NCBI GenBank assembly: GCA_029243395.1
Contig: JAQWSE010000002.1
Span: 124,001-188,000, forward strand
DNA length: 64,000 nt
Reading direction: 5' to 3'
From: Paracoccaceae bacterium
GTDB taxonomy: Bacteria; Pseudomonadota; Alphaproteobacteria; Rhodobacterales; Rhodobacteraceae
A program made the translations under genes and the position numbers. Shown one piece after another: positions 12,404 to 22,877 of the stretch; position 1 is the stretch's first letter, and the number at the start of each line of letters is the position of its first letter. The notes under the pieces are model-generated. The model had not been told where the DNA came from. It was given only the letters and a program-made list of their open reading frames with translations, and did no database searches.

Positions 12404-12810
12404 TGATGTCAGAAAAATCTGTTAATGATAAAAACCAAAATAGTGAAGCTGAAGCTATGGCAAAGGCTAGGATGTTGAGAGTGAGCCCTCAGAAGTTGAA
12501 TTTAGTGTCTAAACTTATAAGGAATAAGCCTGTCAATGATGCGTTGGCTCAGTTGAGATTTTCTAAGAAAAGGATAGCGGTTGATGTAAGAAAATGCTTG
12601 GAGTCCGCAATTGCTAATGCAGAGAATAATCATGGCTTGGATATAGAAGAACTCGTAGTGGCAGAGGCCTATGTCGGTAAAAATTTAGTACTTAAAAGAG
12701 GGCGTCCTAGAGCGAGGGGGCGGTATGGAAAAATTTTAAAACCTTTCAGCCAATTAACTATTAAGGTCAAGCAAAAACCAAATGAGGATGATAAAGGGGA
12801 GAAGGGTTAG
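12403..12810 (+). CDS. rplV: 50S ribosomal protein L22
   Basis: L22 has 135 residues and lines the exit tunnel. The signature [15 protein letters not shown] is intact; this is the tip of the beta-hairpin altered in macrolide resistance elsewhere. The N-terminus has an extra charged segment of about 18 residues before [14 protein letters not shown], so a later start is possible, although the ATG directly at the rpsS stop fits coupling. Its stop overlaps the GTG of rpsC by one base. Confidence 0.97.
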   Translation: MMSEKSVNDKNQNSEAEAMAKARMLRVSPQKLNLVSKLIRNKPVNDALAQLRFSKKRIAVDVRKCLESAIANAENNHGLDIEELVVAEAYVGKNLVLKRGRPRARGRYGKILKPFSQLTIKVKQKPNEDDKGEKG

Positions 12811-13511
12811 TGGGTCAAAAAATTAATCCAGTGGGACTTCGTTTGCAAGTCAATAGAACTTGGGAAAGCCGGTGGTTTGCTAGTACAAAAGAGTATGGTG
12901 AATTGCTACATGAAGATCTTGAAATTAGAAGTTTTATTAAGAAGAAATGTGCGCAGTCGGGCATTAGTAGGGTGGTAATTGAACGGCCTCATAAGAAGTG
13001 CAGGGTTACTATTTATGCGGCTCGACCAGGTGTCATTATTGGTAAAAAAGGCGCGGATATCGAAACTCTTAAGAATCAGGTCGCTAAGTTAACAAATAGC
13101 GAATTACACTTGAATATTGTGGAGGTGAGAAAACCAGAGATAGATGCGGCACTTGTTGCTGAGAGCATAGCCCAACAAATGGAAAGAAGAGTTTCATTTA
13201 GAAGAGCTATGAAAAGGGCCGTGCAAAATGCTATGAGAATGGGTGCTTTAGGTATTAGGGTTGATATCGCTGGGAGACTTGGAGGAGCTGAAATAGCTAG
13301 AACAGAGTGGTACTCAGAAGGAAGAGTTCCGAGACATACTTTAAGAGCAGATATTGATTATTCATTGGCGGAGGGTTTGACAGCGTATGGCATTATAGGT
13401 GTCAAGGTTTGGATATTTAAAGGTGAAATTCTTGAACATGACCCGGCTGGAAGGGACAAAAGGCTTAACGATTCACAGGAAAATCCTTCGGGAATGCGCG
13501 GAAAACAATAA
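12810..13511 (+). CDS. rpsC: 30S ribosomal protein S3
   Basis: S3 has 233 residues with a GTG start. The KH domain GXXG motif ([11 protein letters not shown]) lies near residue 75, and the helicase-like C-terminal domain block [18 protein letters not shown] is present. S3 lines the mRNA entry tunnel. It overlaps rplV by one base and precedes rplP by 20 bp. Confidence 0.98.
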   Translation: MGQKINPVGLRLQVNRTWESRWFASTKEYGELLHEDLEIRSFIKKKCAQSGISRVVIERPHKKCRVTIYAARPGVIIGKKGADIETLKNQVAKLTNSELHLNIVEVRKPEIDAALVAESIAQQMERRVSFRRAMKRAVQNAMRMGALGIRVDIAGRLGGAEIARTEWYSEGRVPRHTLRADIDYSLAEGLTAYGIIGVKVWIFKGEILEHDPAGRDKRLNDSQENPSGMRGKQ

Positions 13512-13531
13512 GTTAATTATAGGAGAATAGA

Positions 13532-13945
13532 ATGCTTCAACCGAAGCGAACAAAGTTTCGTAAGCAACATAAGGGCAGGATACACGGGAAAGCCAAAGGA
13601 GGTTTTGATATCAATTTTGGTAGCTATGCTCTTAAGGCAATTGAACCTGATCGTGTGAATGCTAGACAAATAGAGGCTGCTAGAAGAGCCTTGACAAGGC
13701 ATATGAAACGTCAAGGTAGAGTTTGGATAAGAATATTTCCTGATGTTCCGGTTACAGCAAAGCCGATAGAAGTGAGAATGGGTAAGGGTAAAGGCTCTGT
13801 AGACCGATGGGTTGCAAAAATAAAACCTGGTCGTGTGATGTTTGAGGTTGACGGAGTGGCAGAAGATGTGGCAATGGAGGCTCTCAGATTAGCAGCTATG
13901 AAACTATCGGTCAAATGTAGATATATTAAGCGCGAGGATTGGTAG
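13532..13945 (+). CDS. rplP: 50S ribosomal protein L16
   Basis: L16 has 137 residues and helps position the A-site t[19 protein letters not shown] and the [18 protein letters not shown] loop are diagnostic. A clear AGGAGA lies 6 nt before the ATG. It is followed by rpmC after 38 bp. Confidence 0.98.
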   Translation: MLQPKRTKFRKQHKGRIHGKAKGGFDINFGSYALKAIEPDRVNARQIEAARRALTRHMKRQGRVWIRIFPDVPVTAKPIEVRMGKGKGSVDRWVAKIKPGRVMFEVDGVAEDVAMEALRLAAMKLSVKCRYIKREDW

Positions 13946-13983
13946 AAATGTGTAGGGTTTTAGAATTTTGTGAGGGCATGTAA

Positions 13984-14187
13984 ATGAAGGTTGAGGAATT
14001 AAAAGACAAAAACATTGAGCAATTGGAGAGCTCTTTTAAGGAACTTAAGAAAGAAGCCTTCAATTTAAGATTTCAGAAAGCTAATGGTCAACTGGAAAAT
14101 ACGTCGCGTGTCAGAATTGTTAGACGGAGTGTTGCTAGAGTAATGACTCTAATTAAACAAAAATCCGAGAAGGTTATGGAGCGTTAG
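13984..14187 (+). CDS. rpmC: 50S ribosomal protein L29
   Basis: L29 has 67 residues and is a small two-helix protein at the exit tunnel. The typical pattern [24 protein letters not shown] appears across residues 20-43. It precedes rpsQ by 2 bp. Confidence 0.97.
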   Translation: MKVEELKDKNIEQLESSFKELKKEAFNLRFQKANGQLENTSRVRIVRRSVARVMTLIKQKSEKVMER

Positions 14188-14189
14188 GT

Positions 14190-14420
14190 ATGCCTAAGAG
14201 AATATTGACAGGTCAGGTTACTAGTGACAAGAATGACCAGACAGTTACTGTTTTGGTAGAACGCCGCTTTACACACCCAGTGTTAAAAAAGACTATCCGT
14301 AAGTCAAAAAAATATAGGGCTCACGATAAGGGTAATGATTTTAAGGTAGGCGATATGGTAAAGATTCAGGAGTGCCCTCCTGTTTCAAAAACAAAGAGAT
14401 GGGAAGTGATCACAACCTAA
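14190..14420 (+). CDS. rpsQ: 30S ribosomal protein S17
   Basis: S17 has 76 residues, an OB-fold primary 16S rRNA binder. The motifs [16 protein letters not shown] and [20 protein letters not shown] are typical. It is the last gene before a 71-bp gap with a stem-loop, the classical S10/spc operon junction. Confidence 0.97.
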   Translation: MPKRILTGQVTSDKNDQTVTVLVERRFTHPVLKKTIRKSKKYRAHDKGNDFKVGDMVKIQECPPVSKTKRWEVITT

Positions 14421-14456
14421 ATATTGTGTGACACTATAATGTAAATTAAGCGAAAC

Positions 14457-14473
14457 CGTGGGGAAGAGCCCCG
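14457..14473 (+). promoter_or_regulatory. stem-loop in the rpsQ-rplN junction, with upstream TATAAT
   Basis: In the 71-bp gap between rpsQ and rplN, GTGGGG pairs with CCCCGC around a 5-nt loop (six pairs, one wobble). A perfect TATAAT lies upstream at 14435-14440, but no -35 box at the right distance was found. The position matches the S10/spc operon boundary. It could be a leader structure for the spc operon or an internal promoter region; no known family was matched. Confidence 0.35.
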
Positions 14474-14491
14474 CAGGTCGGGAGAAAAAAA

Positions 14492-14860
14492 ATGATCCAG
14501 ATGCAAACTAATTTGGATGTAGCTGATAATTCAGGGGCCAAAAGAGTACAGTGCATCAAAGTTTTGGGTGGAGCAAAGCGAAAGTATGCATCAGTAGGGG
14601 ATGTAATCGTAGTTTCAGTCAAGGATGCTATCCCGCGAGGTAGAGTCAAGAAGGGTGATGTGAGGAGAGCTGTTATAGTTAGGACAGCAAAAGAAATTCG
14701 CCGTGCTGATGGTACCACGATAAAATTTGATAAGAATGCTGCAGTTATCCTTAGCAATTCTGGTGAATTGATTGGTACCAGGATATTTGGTCCTGTCGTA
14801 AGAGAATTAAGATCAAAGAACTTTATGAGAATCGTTTCTTTAGCACCGGAGGTTTTGTGA
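14492..14860 (+). CDS. rplN: 50S ribosomal protein L14
   Basis: L14 has 122 residues and sits at the subunit interface. [19 protein letters not shown] and the FGPVVRELR block are diagnostic. It is the first gene of the spc operon, preceded by GGGAG 8-12 nt upstream. Its stop shares one base with the rplX start. Confidence 0.98.
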   Translation: MIQMQTNLDVADNSGAKRVQCIKVLGGAKRKYASVGDVIVVSVKDAIPRGRVKKGDVRRAVIVRTAKEIRRADGTTIKFDKNAAVILSNSGELIGTRIFGPVVRELRSKNFMRIVSLAPEVL

Positions 14861-15174
14861 TGGCAGCTAAGATTGTCAAAGGGGATAAAGTTATAGTCTT
14901 AGTAGGCAAGGATAAGGGTAAAACAGGAGAGGTGCTCCAGGTATTTCCCAAGACTGGTAGGGCGCTGGTTTCTGGTGTTAATATGGTTATTAGGCATTTA
15001 AAACAATCAGAGAAAAATGCTGGAGGGCGAATTCCAAAGGAAGCGTCAATTCATCTTTCTAATCTTGCGATACCAGATCCCAAAAGTAAGCAAGCAGCTA
15101 GAGTGGGATTTAAAACTGTTGATGGTAAAAAAGTACGGTTTTCAAAAAAGTCTGGGGAGCTGATCAATGGCTGA
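14860..15174 (+). CDS. rplX: 50S ribosomal protein L24
   Basis: L24 has 104 residues from the ATG at 14860; a GTG one codon earlier is also in frame. The KOW motif [20 protein letters not shown] lies at the N-terminus. L24 initiates 50S assembly. The end overlaps the rplE start by 8 bp. Confidence 0.97.
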   Translation: MAAKIVKGDKVIVLVGKDKGKTGEVLQVFPKTGRALVSGVNMVIRHLKQSEKNAGGRIPKEASIHLSNLAIPDPKSKQAARVGFKTVDGKKVRFSKKSGELING

Positions 15175-15718
15175 TTATGTACCAAGATTAAAAGACAAAT
15201 ATCAACGTGAGATACGGAATGATTTAAAAAACAAGTTTTCTTATAAAAACGCTATGATGATTCCTTGTCTAGAGAAGATAGTTTTGAACATGGGTGTTGG
15301 TGAGGCAGTAGGTGATAGCAAGAAAATAAATAGTGCTAAAGAGGATTTAAAAAAGATAGCAGGACAACTTCCCATCATTACGAAAGCAAAAAAATCTATT
15401 GCTGGTTTCAAAGTAAGAGAAGATATGCCTCTTGGAGTCAAGGTTACTTTACGGCGGAATATGATGTATGAATTCCTAGATAGGCTGATTACTATCGCTA
15501 TGCCGAGGATACGGGATTTTAGAGGGGTATCTCCAAAAAGTTTTGATGGTCGGGGTAATTATGCTCTTGGAATAAAGGAGCATATTGTTTTTCCGGAAAT
15601 CGATTTTGATAAAGTTGATATGATCTGGGGTTTAGATGTAGTTATCTGTACGAGCGCGTCTAGTGATGATGAGGCTCAGGCATTGTTGAAGCAGCTCAAC
15701 ATGCCTTTTATGAATTAA
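15167..15718 (+). CDS. rplE: 50S ribosomal protein L5
   Basis: L5 has 183 residues and binds 5S rRNA and the P-site tRNA. The blocks [13 protein letters not shown] and [20 protein letters not shown] are typical. It overlaps rplX by 8 bp, suggesting translational coupling, and precedes rpsN by 14 bp. Confidence 0.98.
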   Translation: MADYVPRLKDKYQREIRNDLKNKFSYKNAMMIPCLEKIVLNMGVGEAVGDSKKINSAKEDLKKIAGQLPIITKAKKSIAGFKVREDMPLGVKVTLRRNMMYEFLDRLITIAMPRIRDFRGVSPKSFDGRGNYALGIKEHIVFPEIDFDKVDMIWGLDVVICTSASSDDEAQALLKQLNMPFMN

Positions 15719-15732
15719 TTGGGGAGATTGAA

Positions 15733-16038
15733 ATGGCTAAAGTCTCGATGATAAATCGTGAGTTGAAAAGGCAAAAGCTTGTTAAGAAATTTTCTAAGCG
15801 CCGTTCAGCACTTAAGGAGATAGTGAAAAACAGAGAGTTATCTATGGAAGAACGTTTTAAGGCTCAAATTGGTTTAGCAAAATTACCACCAAATTCGTCT
15901 CCAACTAGATTACATAGTCGCTGCAAGGTTACAGGTAGACCAAAGGCGTTTTATAGAAAGCTAAAAATGTCTCGGATAGCATTAAGGGACTTGGCTTCCC
16001 GCGGAGAAATTCCGGGCATGGTAAAGTCGAGCTGGTAG
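15733..16038 (+). CDS. rpsN: 30S ribosomal protein S14 (long form)
   Basis: S14 has 101 residues. It is the long, non-zinc form: the CxxC pairs of the short form are absent, and the C-terminal block [18 protein letters not shown] is as in most proteobacteria. A GGGGAGA lies just upstream. It lies between rplE and rpsH, as in other spc operons. Confidence 0.98.
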   Translation: MAKVSMINRELKRQKLVKKFSKRRSALKEIVKNRELSMEERFKAQIGLAKLPPNSSPTRLHSRCKVTGRPKAFYRKLKMSRIALRDLASRGEIPGMVKSSW

Positions 16039-16052
16039 GTGAGGAGAGGCTT

Positions 16053-16451
16053 ATGGTTATGAACGATCCAATCGGTGATTTACTAGCAAGAATTAGGAAT
16101 GCACAGATGAGGAATAGAACTGTGGTAATGACACCGGCATCCAAATTGAGAAGTTGGGTTCTTGATGTTTTAAAATCCGAAGGTTTTATAAGGGGGTATG
16201 AAGTTGTTCAGGATGATGAAGGTAAAAATAACCTCCAAATAGATTTGAAGTATTTTGATGGCCAGCCAGTCATTAAGGAACTTAAGCGTATTTCAACTCC
16301 AGGGCGAAGAGTTTACACAGGTGTTAAAGATATTCCTCGGGTAAGGCAGGGTCTTGGTATAGCTATTATATCGACTCCAAAAGGAGTTATGTCTGATAGT
16401 AAGGCCAGAGCTACCAATGTTGGTGGCGAAGTCCTATGCACTGTATTCTGA
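16053..16451 (+). CDS. rpsH: 30S ribosomal protein S8
   Basis: S8 has 132 residues and is a primary 16S binder. The N-terminal [14 protein letters not shown] and the C-terminal GGEVLCTVF are diagnostic. The first ATG gives a start of normal length (MVMNDP). In E. coli S8 autoregulates the spc operon. It is followed by rplF after 8 bp. Confidence 0.98.
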   Translation: MVMNDPIGDLLARIRNAQMRNRTVVMTPASKLRSWVLDVLKSEGFIRGYEVVQDDEGKNNLQIDLKYFDGQPVIKELKRISTPGRRVYTGVKDIPRVRQGLGIAIISTPKGVMSDSKARATNVGGEVLCTVF

Positions 16452-16459
16452 GGAAAAAA

Positions 16460-16993
16460 ATGTCTCGAATTGGAAAAAAACCTATTAATATTCCTGAAAA
16501 TGTTACTGCTAGTGTAGTTGGTGGTAAAGTTGAAGTGAAAGGACCAAATGGTAATAGGGAGTTTCGTGCTTCCAAAGAAGTTTTGGTTGAATTGAGTGAA
16601 AATCAAATTTTTGTTAAACCAATAAATTTATCGAAGAAAGCTAGACAACACTGGGGTATGAACAGGACACAGATTGCAAATCTAATAGAAGGGGTCACAA
16701 ACGGTTTTTCAAAACATTTAGAGTTGAATGGTGTGGGATATAGGGCAGCGCTTCAGGGGAAGGCGTTAAAACTTTCTCTTGGTTATTCGCATGAGATTGA
16801 GTTTGATATTCCCGACACTGTGAAGATTAGTGTGCCAAAACCAACCGAAATTACAATAAATGGAATAGATCAACAAGTTGTAGGGCAAATTGCAGCAAAC
16901 ATAAGGGCAAAGCGAAAGCCAGAACCATATAAAGGCAAAGGTATAAGATATAAAGACGAGTACGTTTTTGCCAAGGAAGGTAAGAAAAAGTAG
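16460..16993 (+). CDS. rplF: 50S ribosomal protein L6
   Basis: L6 has 177 residues from the ATG at 16460, which follows GAGG and gives the standard MSRIGKKPI start; a longer frame would run into rpsH. The C-terminal block [14 protein letters not shown] is diagnostic. It is followed by rplR after 10 bp. Confidence 0.98.
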   Translation: MSRIGKKPINIPENVTASVVGGKVEVKGPNGNREFRASKEVLVELSENQIFVKPINLSKKARQHWGMNRTQIANLIEGVTNGFSKHLELNGVGYRAALQGKALKLSLGYSHEIEFDIPDTVKISVPKPTEITINGIDQQVVGQIAANIRAKRKPEPYKGKGIRYKDEYVFAKEGKKK

Positions 16994-17003
16994 GAATTTG
17001 ACT

Positions 17004-17363
17004 ATGAGTAATAAGAAACAAAATTTATTTTTAAGGAGACGATTGCGGGTTCGTAATAGAATTAAGCAGTACTCAAAGTCACGAGTTAGAATGAGTGTGC
17101 ATAGGTCATCCAAGAATATGTACGTTCAGCTTATTGATGATTCTGTTGGTAAGACAATTGCTTCGGCTTCGACTAGAGAGAGTTCTCTAGGAAAGGCTCT
17201 TAGGAATAATGTTAAAACTGCAGCACTTGTTGGTAAAGAGATAGCTATCAGGGCAAAGAAGACTGGAATAACTGAAGTATATTTCGATAGAGGTGGGTTT
17301 TTGTTCCATGGTAGAGTTAGAGCTTTAGCTGATGCTGCTCGGGAAGAAGGCCTCAAGTTTTAG
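17004..17363 (+). CDS. rplR: 50S ribosomal protein L18
   Basis: L18 has 119 residues from the ATG at 17004; the longer frame overlaps rplF and is rejected. It carries 5S rRNA to the 50S subunit. The motifs [32 protein letters not shown] are typical. It lies 12 bp before rpsE. Confidence 0.98.
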   Translation: MSNKKQNLFLRRRLRVRNRIKQYSKSRVRMSVHRSSKNMYVQLIDDSVGKTIASASTRESSLGKALRNNVKTAALVGKEIAIRAKKTGITEVYFDRGGFLFHGRVRALADAAREEGLKF

Positions 17364-17375
17364 GAGAAATGGTAT

Positions 17376-17933
17376 ATGGCAAGAAATATAAACCGTAGAG
17401 ACAAAAGGGAACGTGAGGAATCCTCAGAATTTTCTGACAGATTGGTAGCGATTAATAGGGTATCAAAAACTGTGAAAGGCGGAAAGCGTTTTGGCTTTGC
17501 AGCACTTGTGGTAGTTGGTGATCAGCATGGACGAGTGGGCTTTGGTAAGGGTAAGGCTAAGGAAGTTCCTGAGGCGATACGTAAAGCAACGGAACAGGCC
17601 AAAACGCAAACAGTAAAGGTGCCACTTAAAGAAGGTAGAACCTTACATCATGACATAAATGGTCGACATGGGGCTGGATTAGTGGTGATGCGGACTGCTC
17701 CCGCTGGAACCGGAATAATTGCAGGGGGGCCTATGCGAGCTGTTTTCGAAATGCTTGGTATTCAAGATGTTGTCGCCAAGTCTATTGGATCACAAAATCC
17801 ATATAACATGGTACGAGCTACTATTGATGGTTTAAAAAAGGAAGTCAGTCCAAGAATTGTGGCCCGACGGAGAGGTAAAAAGCTTTCAGAAATAGTGTTT
17901 AAAGATGAAGAAATGAAAGAAATGCCTACCTAA
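17376..17933 (+). CDS. rpsE: 30S ribosomal protein S5
   Basis: S5 has 185 residues and is involved in decoding fidelity. The blocks [21 protein letters not shown] and [17 protein letters not shown] are diagnostic. It precedes rpmD by 19 bp. Confidence 0.98.
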   Translation: MARNINRRDKREREESSEFSDRLVAINRVSKTVKGGKRFGFAALVVVGDQHGRVGFGKGKAKEVPEAIRKATEQAKTQTVKVPLKEGRTLHHDINGRHGAGLVVMRTAPAGTGIIAGGPMRAVFEMLGIQDVVAKSIGSQNPYNMVRATIDGLKKEVSPRIVARRRGKKLSEIVFKDEEMKEMPT

Positions 17934-17952
17934 CAGAGCTCGAGGAATCAAT

Positions 17953-18147
17953 ATGGTAGAAAAAAAGATATATGTGAAGCAAATAGGATCGCCAATAAGA
18001 AGACCCAAAGATCAGAGAGCAACTTTGAAGGGCTTAGGTCTGAATAAGATGCACAAAATTTCTGAACTAAACGATACTCCTTCAGTGAGGGGAATGATAA
18101 ATAAAATACCTCATTTAGTGCGAGTGCTGGATGAGTCTGAGGTATGA
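17953..18147 (+). CDS. rpmD: 50S ribosomal protein L30
   Basis: L30 has 64 residues. The pattern [20 protein letters not shown] and LGLNKMHKI is typical. A weak GAGGAATC lies upstream. It is separated from rplO by 73 bp, an unusually loose spacing for this operon. Confidence 0.97.
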   Translation: MVEKKIYVKQIGSPIRRPKDQRATLKGLGLNKMHKISELNDTPSVRGMINKIPHLVRVLDESEV

Positions 18148-18169
18148 TTTATAGGACCATTTCTAATTT

Positions 18170-18190
18170 TGCAAAAAGCTTTTTTTTGCA
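18170..18190 (+). promoter_or_regulatory. AT-rich stem-loop between rpmD and rplO
   Basis: TGCAAAA at 18170-18176 pairs with TTTTGCA at 18184-18190 around a 7-nt loop, in the 73-bp gap between rpmD and rplO. The downstream arm ends a run of eight T. It resembles a small terminator or attenuator but has no T run after the stem, so a processing or stability site is equally possible. Confidence 0.3.
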
Positions 18191-18220
18191 TTCTAGATAA
18201 AGTAGGTAAGAGAGGCTGTT

Positions 18221-18676
18221 ATGAAGTTACATGAGTTAGGAGAAAAACCAGGCGCCAAGCACAGAAAAAAGCGTGTAGGTAGAGGACCTGGCTCAGGCAT
18301 TGGTAAAACTTGTGGACGAGGATTGAATGGGCAGAAGTCACGTTCTGGTGTGTCTCTTAATGGGTTTGAAGGTGGACAAATGCCAATTTACATGCGATTG
18401 CCTAAAAGAGGCTTCAATGTTCCCAATCCAAAGAGATATGTGCTGGTAAACCTAGGTACTTTACAAGATTTTATTGACCGAAAGAAAATTGACCCGAAGA
18501 AAGAAATAAATGAGGATGTGCTCCAAGATTCTGGGCTGGTAACGCGAAAGCTTGATGGCGTGAGGATTTTGGGAAAGGGTACACTTACCTCAAAAGTTAT
18601 GATTAAGGTGACAGGTGTATCTAAAGGTGCAATGTCAGCCATCGAAAAGCAAGGGGGGTCTTGCTCAATTTCTTAA
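18221..18676 (+). CDS. rplO: 50S ribosomal protein L15
   Basis: L15 has 151 residues. The N-terminal Gly/Arg/Lys-rich segment [19 protein letters not shown] and the block [18 protein letters not shown] are diagnostic. It is followed by secY after 49 bp. Confidence 0.98.
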   Translation: MKLHELGEKPGAKHRKKRVGRGPGSGIGKTCGRGLNGQKSRSGVSLNGFEGGQMPIYMRLPKRGFNVPNPKRYVLVNLGTLQDFIDRKKIDPKKEINEDVLQDSGLVTRKLDGVRILGKGTLTSKVMIKVTGVSKGAMSAIEKQGGSCSIS

Positions 18677-18725
18677 CGAGTTTAGATCTTTAGGCTTTTT
18701 CAGTTAAGGGGACAAGGGGTAAAAC

Positions 18726-20078
18726 ATGCCTTCTGCTGCAGAACAAATGGCGGCCAATTTAAGTTGGGGATCTTTTGGGAAAGCTAAAGACCTTCAGCGG
18801 CGAATCTTTTATGCTCTAGGGTTATTAATTGTATACCGAATTGGTACTTATATTCCTGTGCCAGGTATTGATGCGGGTCAGTTAAGATCTTTTTTTGAAC
18901 AGGCAAATACTGGAATAGGTGGGATGCTAAACATGTTCACTGGTGGTGCGGTGGGGAGGATGGCTATCTTTGCACTTGGAATAATGCCTTATATAACATC
19001 GTCCATAATTATGCAGCTGCTTGCATCTATGGTACCGCAGCTAGAACAATTAAAAAAAGAAGGGGAGCAAGGAAGAAAGAAAATAAATCAATACACGAGA
19101 TACGGTACAGTGTTACTAGCCTTTTTTCAGGCTTATGGGATTTCAGTAGGATTAGAAAGTCAGGGTTTGGCCTCAGATCCAGGCTGGTATTTTCGTGCTT
19201 CTTGCATAATTACCCTAGTGGGAGGCACAATGTTCCTAATGTGGTTAGGGGAACAAATAACTGCTAGGGGAATTGGAAACGGTATATCTTTGATAATTTT
19301 TGTGGGCATTGTAGCTGAATTACCTGCCGCCCTGGCACAATTTTTTGCTTCTGGCAGATCTGGTGTCATTAGTCCATTGGTAATCCTAGCTGTAATAGCA
19401 ATGGTAGTTGTGGTCATTGGTCTAGTAGTCTATCTAGAGCGCGCACTGAGGAAGATTCATATACAGTACCCTAGACGGCAAATTGGGATGAAGATGTACG
19501 GTGGTGATAGTTCTAGCCTACCAGTTAAATTAAATCCCTCAGGAGTTATCCCTGCTATATTTGCTTCATCTCTTCTGCTTTTACCGACAACAGTGGTAAC
19601 TTTTGCTCAGGATGACAGCACTGGAATACTTGCAACAGCGGCGGCGTATCTTGGTCCTGGCCAGCCAATGTATTATATGTTTTTTGGTGGTATGATTATT
19701 TTCTTTACATATTTTTATACCCTAAATGTAGCTTTTAAACCTGACGAGGTAGCAGACAATCTAAAGAAACAGGGAGGATTTGTCCCTGGGATTAGACCAG
19801 GAGAAAGAACTGCTCAATATCTAGAGTACGTGGTCATGAGGACACTTGTGTTGGGATCAGGCTATCTAGCAGCGGTTTGTTTGCTCCCTGAAGTTCTCAG
19901 ATCACAGTTTGCGATCCCATTTTATTTTGGTGGAACCTCTTTGCTAATTGTTGTTTCAGTTACTATGGATACTATTACTCAGATCCAATCTCATATGCTT
20001 GCCTATCAATATGAGGGTTTGATTGAAAGGTCTAAAATCCGAGGTTCTAGCAAAAGAAAAAGGAAGGCAAAAAGATGA
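18726..20078 (+). CDS. secY: preprotein translocase subunit SecY
   Basis: SecY has 450 residues and forms the protein-conducting channel of the inner membrane. About ten hydrophobic segments are visible. Conserved parts are [13 protein letters not shown] at TM1 and the cytoplasmic loop [15 protein letters not shown], which contacts SecA and ribosome. It sits in the spc operon as usual and overlaps adk by 4 bp (ATGA). Confidence 0.98.
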   Translation: MPSAAEQMAANLSWGSFGKAKDLQRRIFYALGLLIVYRIGTYIPVPGIDAGQLRSFFEQANTGIGGMLNMFTGGAVGRMAIFALGIMPYITSSIIMQLLASMVPQLEQLKKEGEQGRKKINQYTRYGTVLLAFFQAYGISVGLESQGLASDPGWYFRASCIITLVGGTMFLMWLGEQITARGIGNGISLIIFVGIVAELPAALAQFFASGRSGVISPLVILAVIAMVVVVIGLVVYLERALRKIHIQYPRRQIGMKMYGGDSSSLPVKLNPSGVIPAIFASSLLLLPTTVVTFAQDDSTGILATAAAYLGPGQPMYYMFFGGMIIFFTYFYTLNVAFKPDEVADNLKKQGGFVPGIRPGERTAQYLEYVVMRTLVLGSGYLAAVCLLPEVLRSQFAIPFYFGGTSLLIVVSVTMDTITQIQSHMLAYQYEGLIERSKIRGSSKRKRKAKR

Positions 20079-20731
20079 ATATAATTCTCCTCGGTCCTCC
20101 AGGCGCTGGAAAGGGAACACAGGCTAGGGTTTTGTGCGAAAAATACAGTTTGGTTCAATTATCAACAGGGGACATGTTGCGAGAGGCTAAGAAAGCTGAT
20201 TCGGAAATAGGAAAAAGAGCAGCTGCGATTATGGCAAAAGGAGAACTTGTTACAGATGATGTGGTAATAGGTTTGATCGAAGATAAAATTGCTGAAGGAG
20301 GTAATGTCGAGGGCTTTATATTTGATGGATTTCCAAGGACCTTAGGTCAGGCTGATGCTTTAGAAGAATTACTTATGAAAACAGGACAGAACCTTGATCA
20401 CGTGATCGAATTATTCGTAGACGATAACAAACTAATAGAGCGTATTACTGGACGTTTTACCTGTTCTTCGTGTGGAGAGCTTTATCACAAAGCAACTAAG
20501 CCTCCAAAAGAAAAAGGTTTATGTGATATTTGTGGTGCTGCTGGAAGTTTTAAATTTCGACAGGATGATAATGAGGATTCCCTCAAAACTAGATTACTGG
20601 CTTATTACCGTGATACGTCTCCTCTCATAGGTTTCTATCATGCAAAGAAGATTCTTCGGAAAATTGATGGCCTTGGTAGTATTGATGAAATTCAGAAAAA
20701 TATTAAGAATGTAATTGGAAAATTTAATTAG
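20075..20731 (+). CDS. adk: adenylate kinase, zinc-lid type
   Basis: Adenylate kinase interconverts AMP, ADP and ATP. It has 218 residues. The P-loop [10 protein letters not shown] is at the N-terminus, and DGFPRT follows near residue 88. The LID domain carries four cysteines (C130, C133, C150, C153; CSSC...CDIC), the zinc-binding form common in Gram-positives and known in some alphaproteobacteria such as Paracoccus, in place of the His/Ser/Asp/Thr set of enterobacteria. It overlaps secY by 4 bp, indicating coupling. Confidence 0.97.
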   Translation: MNIILLGPPGAGKGTQARVLCEKYSLVQLSTGDMLREAKKADSEIGKRAAAIMAKGELVTDDVVIGLIEDKIAEGGNVEGFIFDGFPRTLGQADALEELLMKTGQNLDHVIELFVDDNKLIERITGRFTCSSCGELYHKATKPPKEKGLCDICGAAGSFKFRQDDNEDSLKTRLLAYYRDTSPLIGFYHAKKILRKIDGLGSIDEIQKNIKNVIGKFN

Positions 20732-20752
20732 TCCTTTTAATGATTTACGAAC

Positions 20753-20780
20753 TTGACGAATTAGAATGTATGACTATACT
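20753..20780 (+). promoter_or_regulatory. promoter for rpsM-rpsK
   Basis: TTGACG at 20753-20758, a 16-nt spacer and TATACT at 20775-20780 are each one base from consensus. The next bases are CCGGCGAACC, a GC-rich discriminator very like the one before rpsL. The expected transcript has a leader of about 100 nt before the GTG of rpsM. This is the best promoter match seen in the ribosomal block. Confidence 0.7.
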
Positions 20781-20889
20781 CCGGCGAACCTGTGAGATGA
20801 TTGACCCGGTAGGAAAGAAACGACAAAGAATTTCACTGGCATCTATAATATGATAAATGTGCAGTCTTAAGAGATTAATGGAGTGAAAA

Positions 20890-21258
20890 GTGGCTAGAAT
20901 AGCTGGTGTAAATCTTCCAACTGGGAAGCGGGTACCAATTGCGCTTACCTATGTCCATGGCATTGGTAGTGGAACGGCTCACAAGATTTGCCAAGAGTTA
21001 AGAATCCCGCTTTTGAGTAAGTTGAATGAGTTAGACGATGTGCAGTTATCCGCAATTAGAGAATATATAGCTGCAAACACGATGGTTGAAGGTGATCTTC
21101 GTCGAGAAAAGTCAATGAACATAAAACGGCTTATGGATTTAGGTTGCTATCGTGGATTAAGACATAGGCGCGGGTTGCCTGTAAGAGGGCAGAGAACACA
21201 CACAAACGCTAGAACGAGAAAAGGACCATCAAGAGCAATTGCAGGAAAGAAAAAGTAG
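20890..21258 (+). CDS. rpsM: 30S ribosomal protein S13
   Basis: S13 has 122 residues with a GTG start preceded by GGAGTG. The motifs [20 protein letters not shown] and [24 protein letters not shown] are diagnostic. It contacts the P-site tRNA and the 50S subunit. It is the first gene of the alpha operon and has its own strong promoter; no rpmJ or infA lies between adk and rpsM. Confidence 0.98.
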   Translation: MARIAGVNLPTGKRVPIALTYVHGIGSGTAHKICQELRIPLLSKLNELDDVQLSAIREYIAANTMVEGDLRREKSMNIKRLMDLGCYRGLRHRRGLPVRGQRTHTNARTRKGPSRAIAGKKK

Positions 21259-21270
21259 GGATTATTGAAT

Positions 21271-21660
21271 ATGGCTGTGGAGAAATCAAAGGCAAAGAAG
21301 AAAGAGAAAAAAAATATTTCTACTGGAATTGCGCATATTAACTCAAGCTTTAATAACACGAAAATCCTGATTTCAGATGCTCAAGGAAATGCTATTGCGT
21401 GGTCTTCGGCTGGCACCATGGGTTTTAAGGGATCCAGGAAGTCAACCCCTTATGCTGCTCAAATGGCGGCTGAAGATGCAGGGAAAAAGGCCCAAGAACA
21501 TGGTGTGAAGACCTTAGAAGTTGAAATTCAAGGACCTGGTTCTGGGAGAGAGTCCGCCTTGAGAGCTTTGTCTACCGTTGGAATGACTGTAACCTCAATA
21601 CGTGATGTAACACCCATGGCTCACAATGGTTGTCGACCACCTAAGCGTCGAAGAGTTTAG
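21271..21660 (+). CDS. rpsK: 30S ribosomal protein S11
   Basis: S11 has 129 residues from the ATG at 21271; an in-frame TTG two codons earlier is less likely. The blocks [12 protein letters not shown] and [16 protein letters not shown] are diagnostic. The N-terminus is Lys-rich. It is followed by a 111-bp leader before rpoA. rpsD is not between them, unlike in E. coli but as is usual in alphaproteobacteria. Confidence 0.98.
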   Translation: MAVEKSKAKKKEKKNISTGIAHINSSFNNTKILISDAQGNAIAWSSAGTMGFKGSRKSTPYAAQMAAEDAGKKAQEHGVKTLEVEIQGPGSGRESALRALSTVGMTVTSIRDVTPMAHNGCRPPKRRRV

Positions 21661-21672
21661 TAATTATTTATG

Positions 21673-21701
21673 TTGGTACCGAGTAACTTTTAATCTATAA
21701 A
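21673..21701 (+). promoter_or_regulatory. promoter candidate for rpoA
   Basis: TTGGTA at 21673-21678, a 17-nt spacer and TATAAA at 21696-21701 lie 70 bp before the rpoA start. The -10 matches 5 of 6 and the -35 matches 4 of 6. It would allow rpoA-rplQ to be made independently of rpsM-rpsK. Confidence 0.45.
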
Positions 21702-21771
21702 ATTTATATATGTGAAACCCTCGGGCGTAGGTGGCTTTTGGATTAGGTTGTCTACTGGAATGGAGGAAATT

Positions 21772-22788
21772 ATGATCCAGAAAAATTGGCAAGAATTGAT
21801 AAGACCCACAGGCATAAAGATCAAGCCTGGAGACGATCCTAGTCGTACTGCAACGATTACTACAGAGCCGCTTGAGAGGGGCTATGGGTTGACGCTAGGA
21901 AACGCGTTAAGAAGGATATTGCTTTCTTCATTACAGGGAGCGGCAATTGTTTCAGTGCAAATAGATAATGTATTGCATGAGTTCTCATCCTTGGCCGGTG
22001 TAAGAGAGGATGTGACTGATATTATACTAAATCTAAAAGGTGTGTCAGTTTCTATGGAAGTAGAAGGACCAAAGAGGCTAACTATTAATGTGAAAGGGCC
22101 GGGGGTTATCACAGCTGGAGACATAAATGAATCAAATGGAATTGAGATATTAAACAAAGATCATATAATATGTCACTTGGATGAAGGAGTGTCTTTTTCA
22201 GTGGAATTAACTGTGGATACCGGAAAAGGCTATGTGGCTGCTGATAAGCAGAACACTGAAGATGCTCCAATTGGTTTGATAGCTATTGATGCACTTTTTT
22301 CTCCAGTAAAAAGGGTTTCCTATGATGTTGTTCCAACCAGGGCAGGGCAGGTGTTGGATTATGACAAGTTGACTATGGAAATTGAAACTGATGGATCAAT
22401 AACCCCTGAAGATTCATTAGCATTTGCTTCAAGGATACTTCAGGATCAGCTAACAGTTTTTGTAAACTTTGATGAGCCTGAGACTGATTCTCGGGATGAA
22501 GATGAAGATGAATTAGAATTTAACCCGCTTCTTTTGAAGAAAGTAGACGAATTAGAGCTTTCTGTTAGATCAGCCAATTGTCTGAAAAACGACAACATTG
22601 TTTATATTGGTGATTTAATACAAAAAACTGAGGCAGAAATGCTTAGAACACCTAACTTCGGAAGAAAATCTTTGAATGAGATAAAGGAAGTCTTGACTGG
22701 TATGCAATTGCATTTGGGAATGGATGTTTCCGAATGGCCTCCTGAGAATATTGAGGAATTGTCGAAGAAATATGAGGATCATTTTTGA
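21772..22788 (+). CDS. rpoA: DNA-directed RNA polymerase alpha subunit
   Basis: Alpha has 338 residues from the ATG at 21772, chosen for the GGAGGA 5 nt upstream and the standard [10 protein letters not shown] start; a longer in-frame opening from a GTG is rejected. The N-terminal domain dimerises and binds beta and beta'. The C-terminal domain ([12 protein letters not shown], then [18 protein letters not shown]) contains the arginine that contacts UP elements and activators. A very acidic linker ([11 protein letters not shown]) joins the two domains. Confidence 0.98.
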   Translation: MIQKNWQELIRPTGIKIKPGDDPSRTATITTEPLERGYGLTLGNALRRILLSSLQGAAIVSVQIDNVLHEFSSLAGVREDVTDIILNLKGVSVSMEVEGPKRLTINVKGPGVITAGDINESNGIEILNKDHIICHLDEGVSFSVELTVDTGKGYVAADKQNTEDAPIGLIAIDALFSPVKRVSYDVVPTRAGQVLDYDKLTMEIETDGSITPEDSLAFASRILQDQLTVFVNFDEPETDSRDEDEDELEFNPLLLKKVDELELSVRSANCLKNDNIVYIGDLIQKTEAEMLRTPNFGRKSLNEIKEVLTGMQLHLGMDVSEWPPENIEELSKKYEDHF

Positions 22789-22877
22789 GGGTTGATTCTT
22801 TGTAGTTTAGGGTTTAACAGACTGAGTGACGTGAACTGTGCGTAGTAAATAAGAATTAGAAAATGTGGTAAATTATT

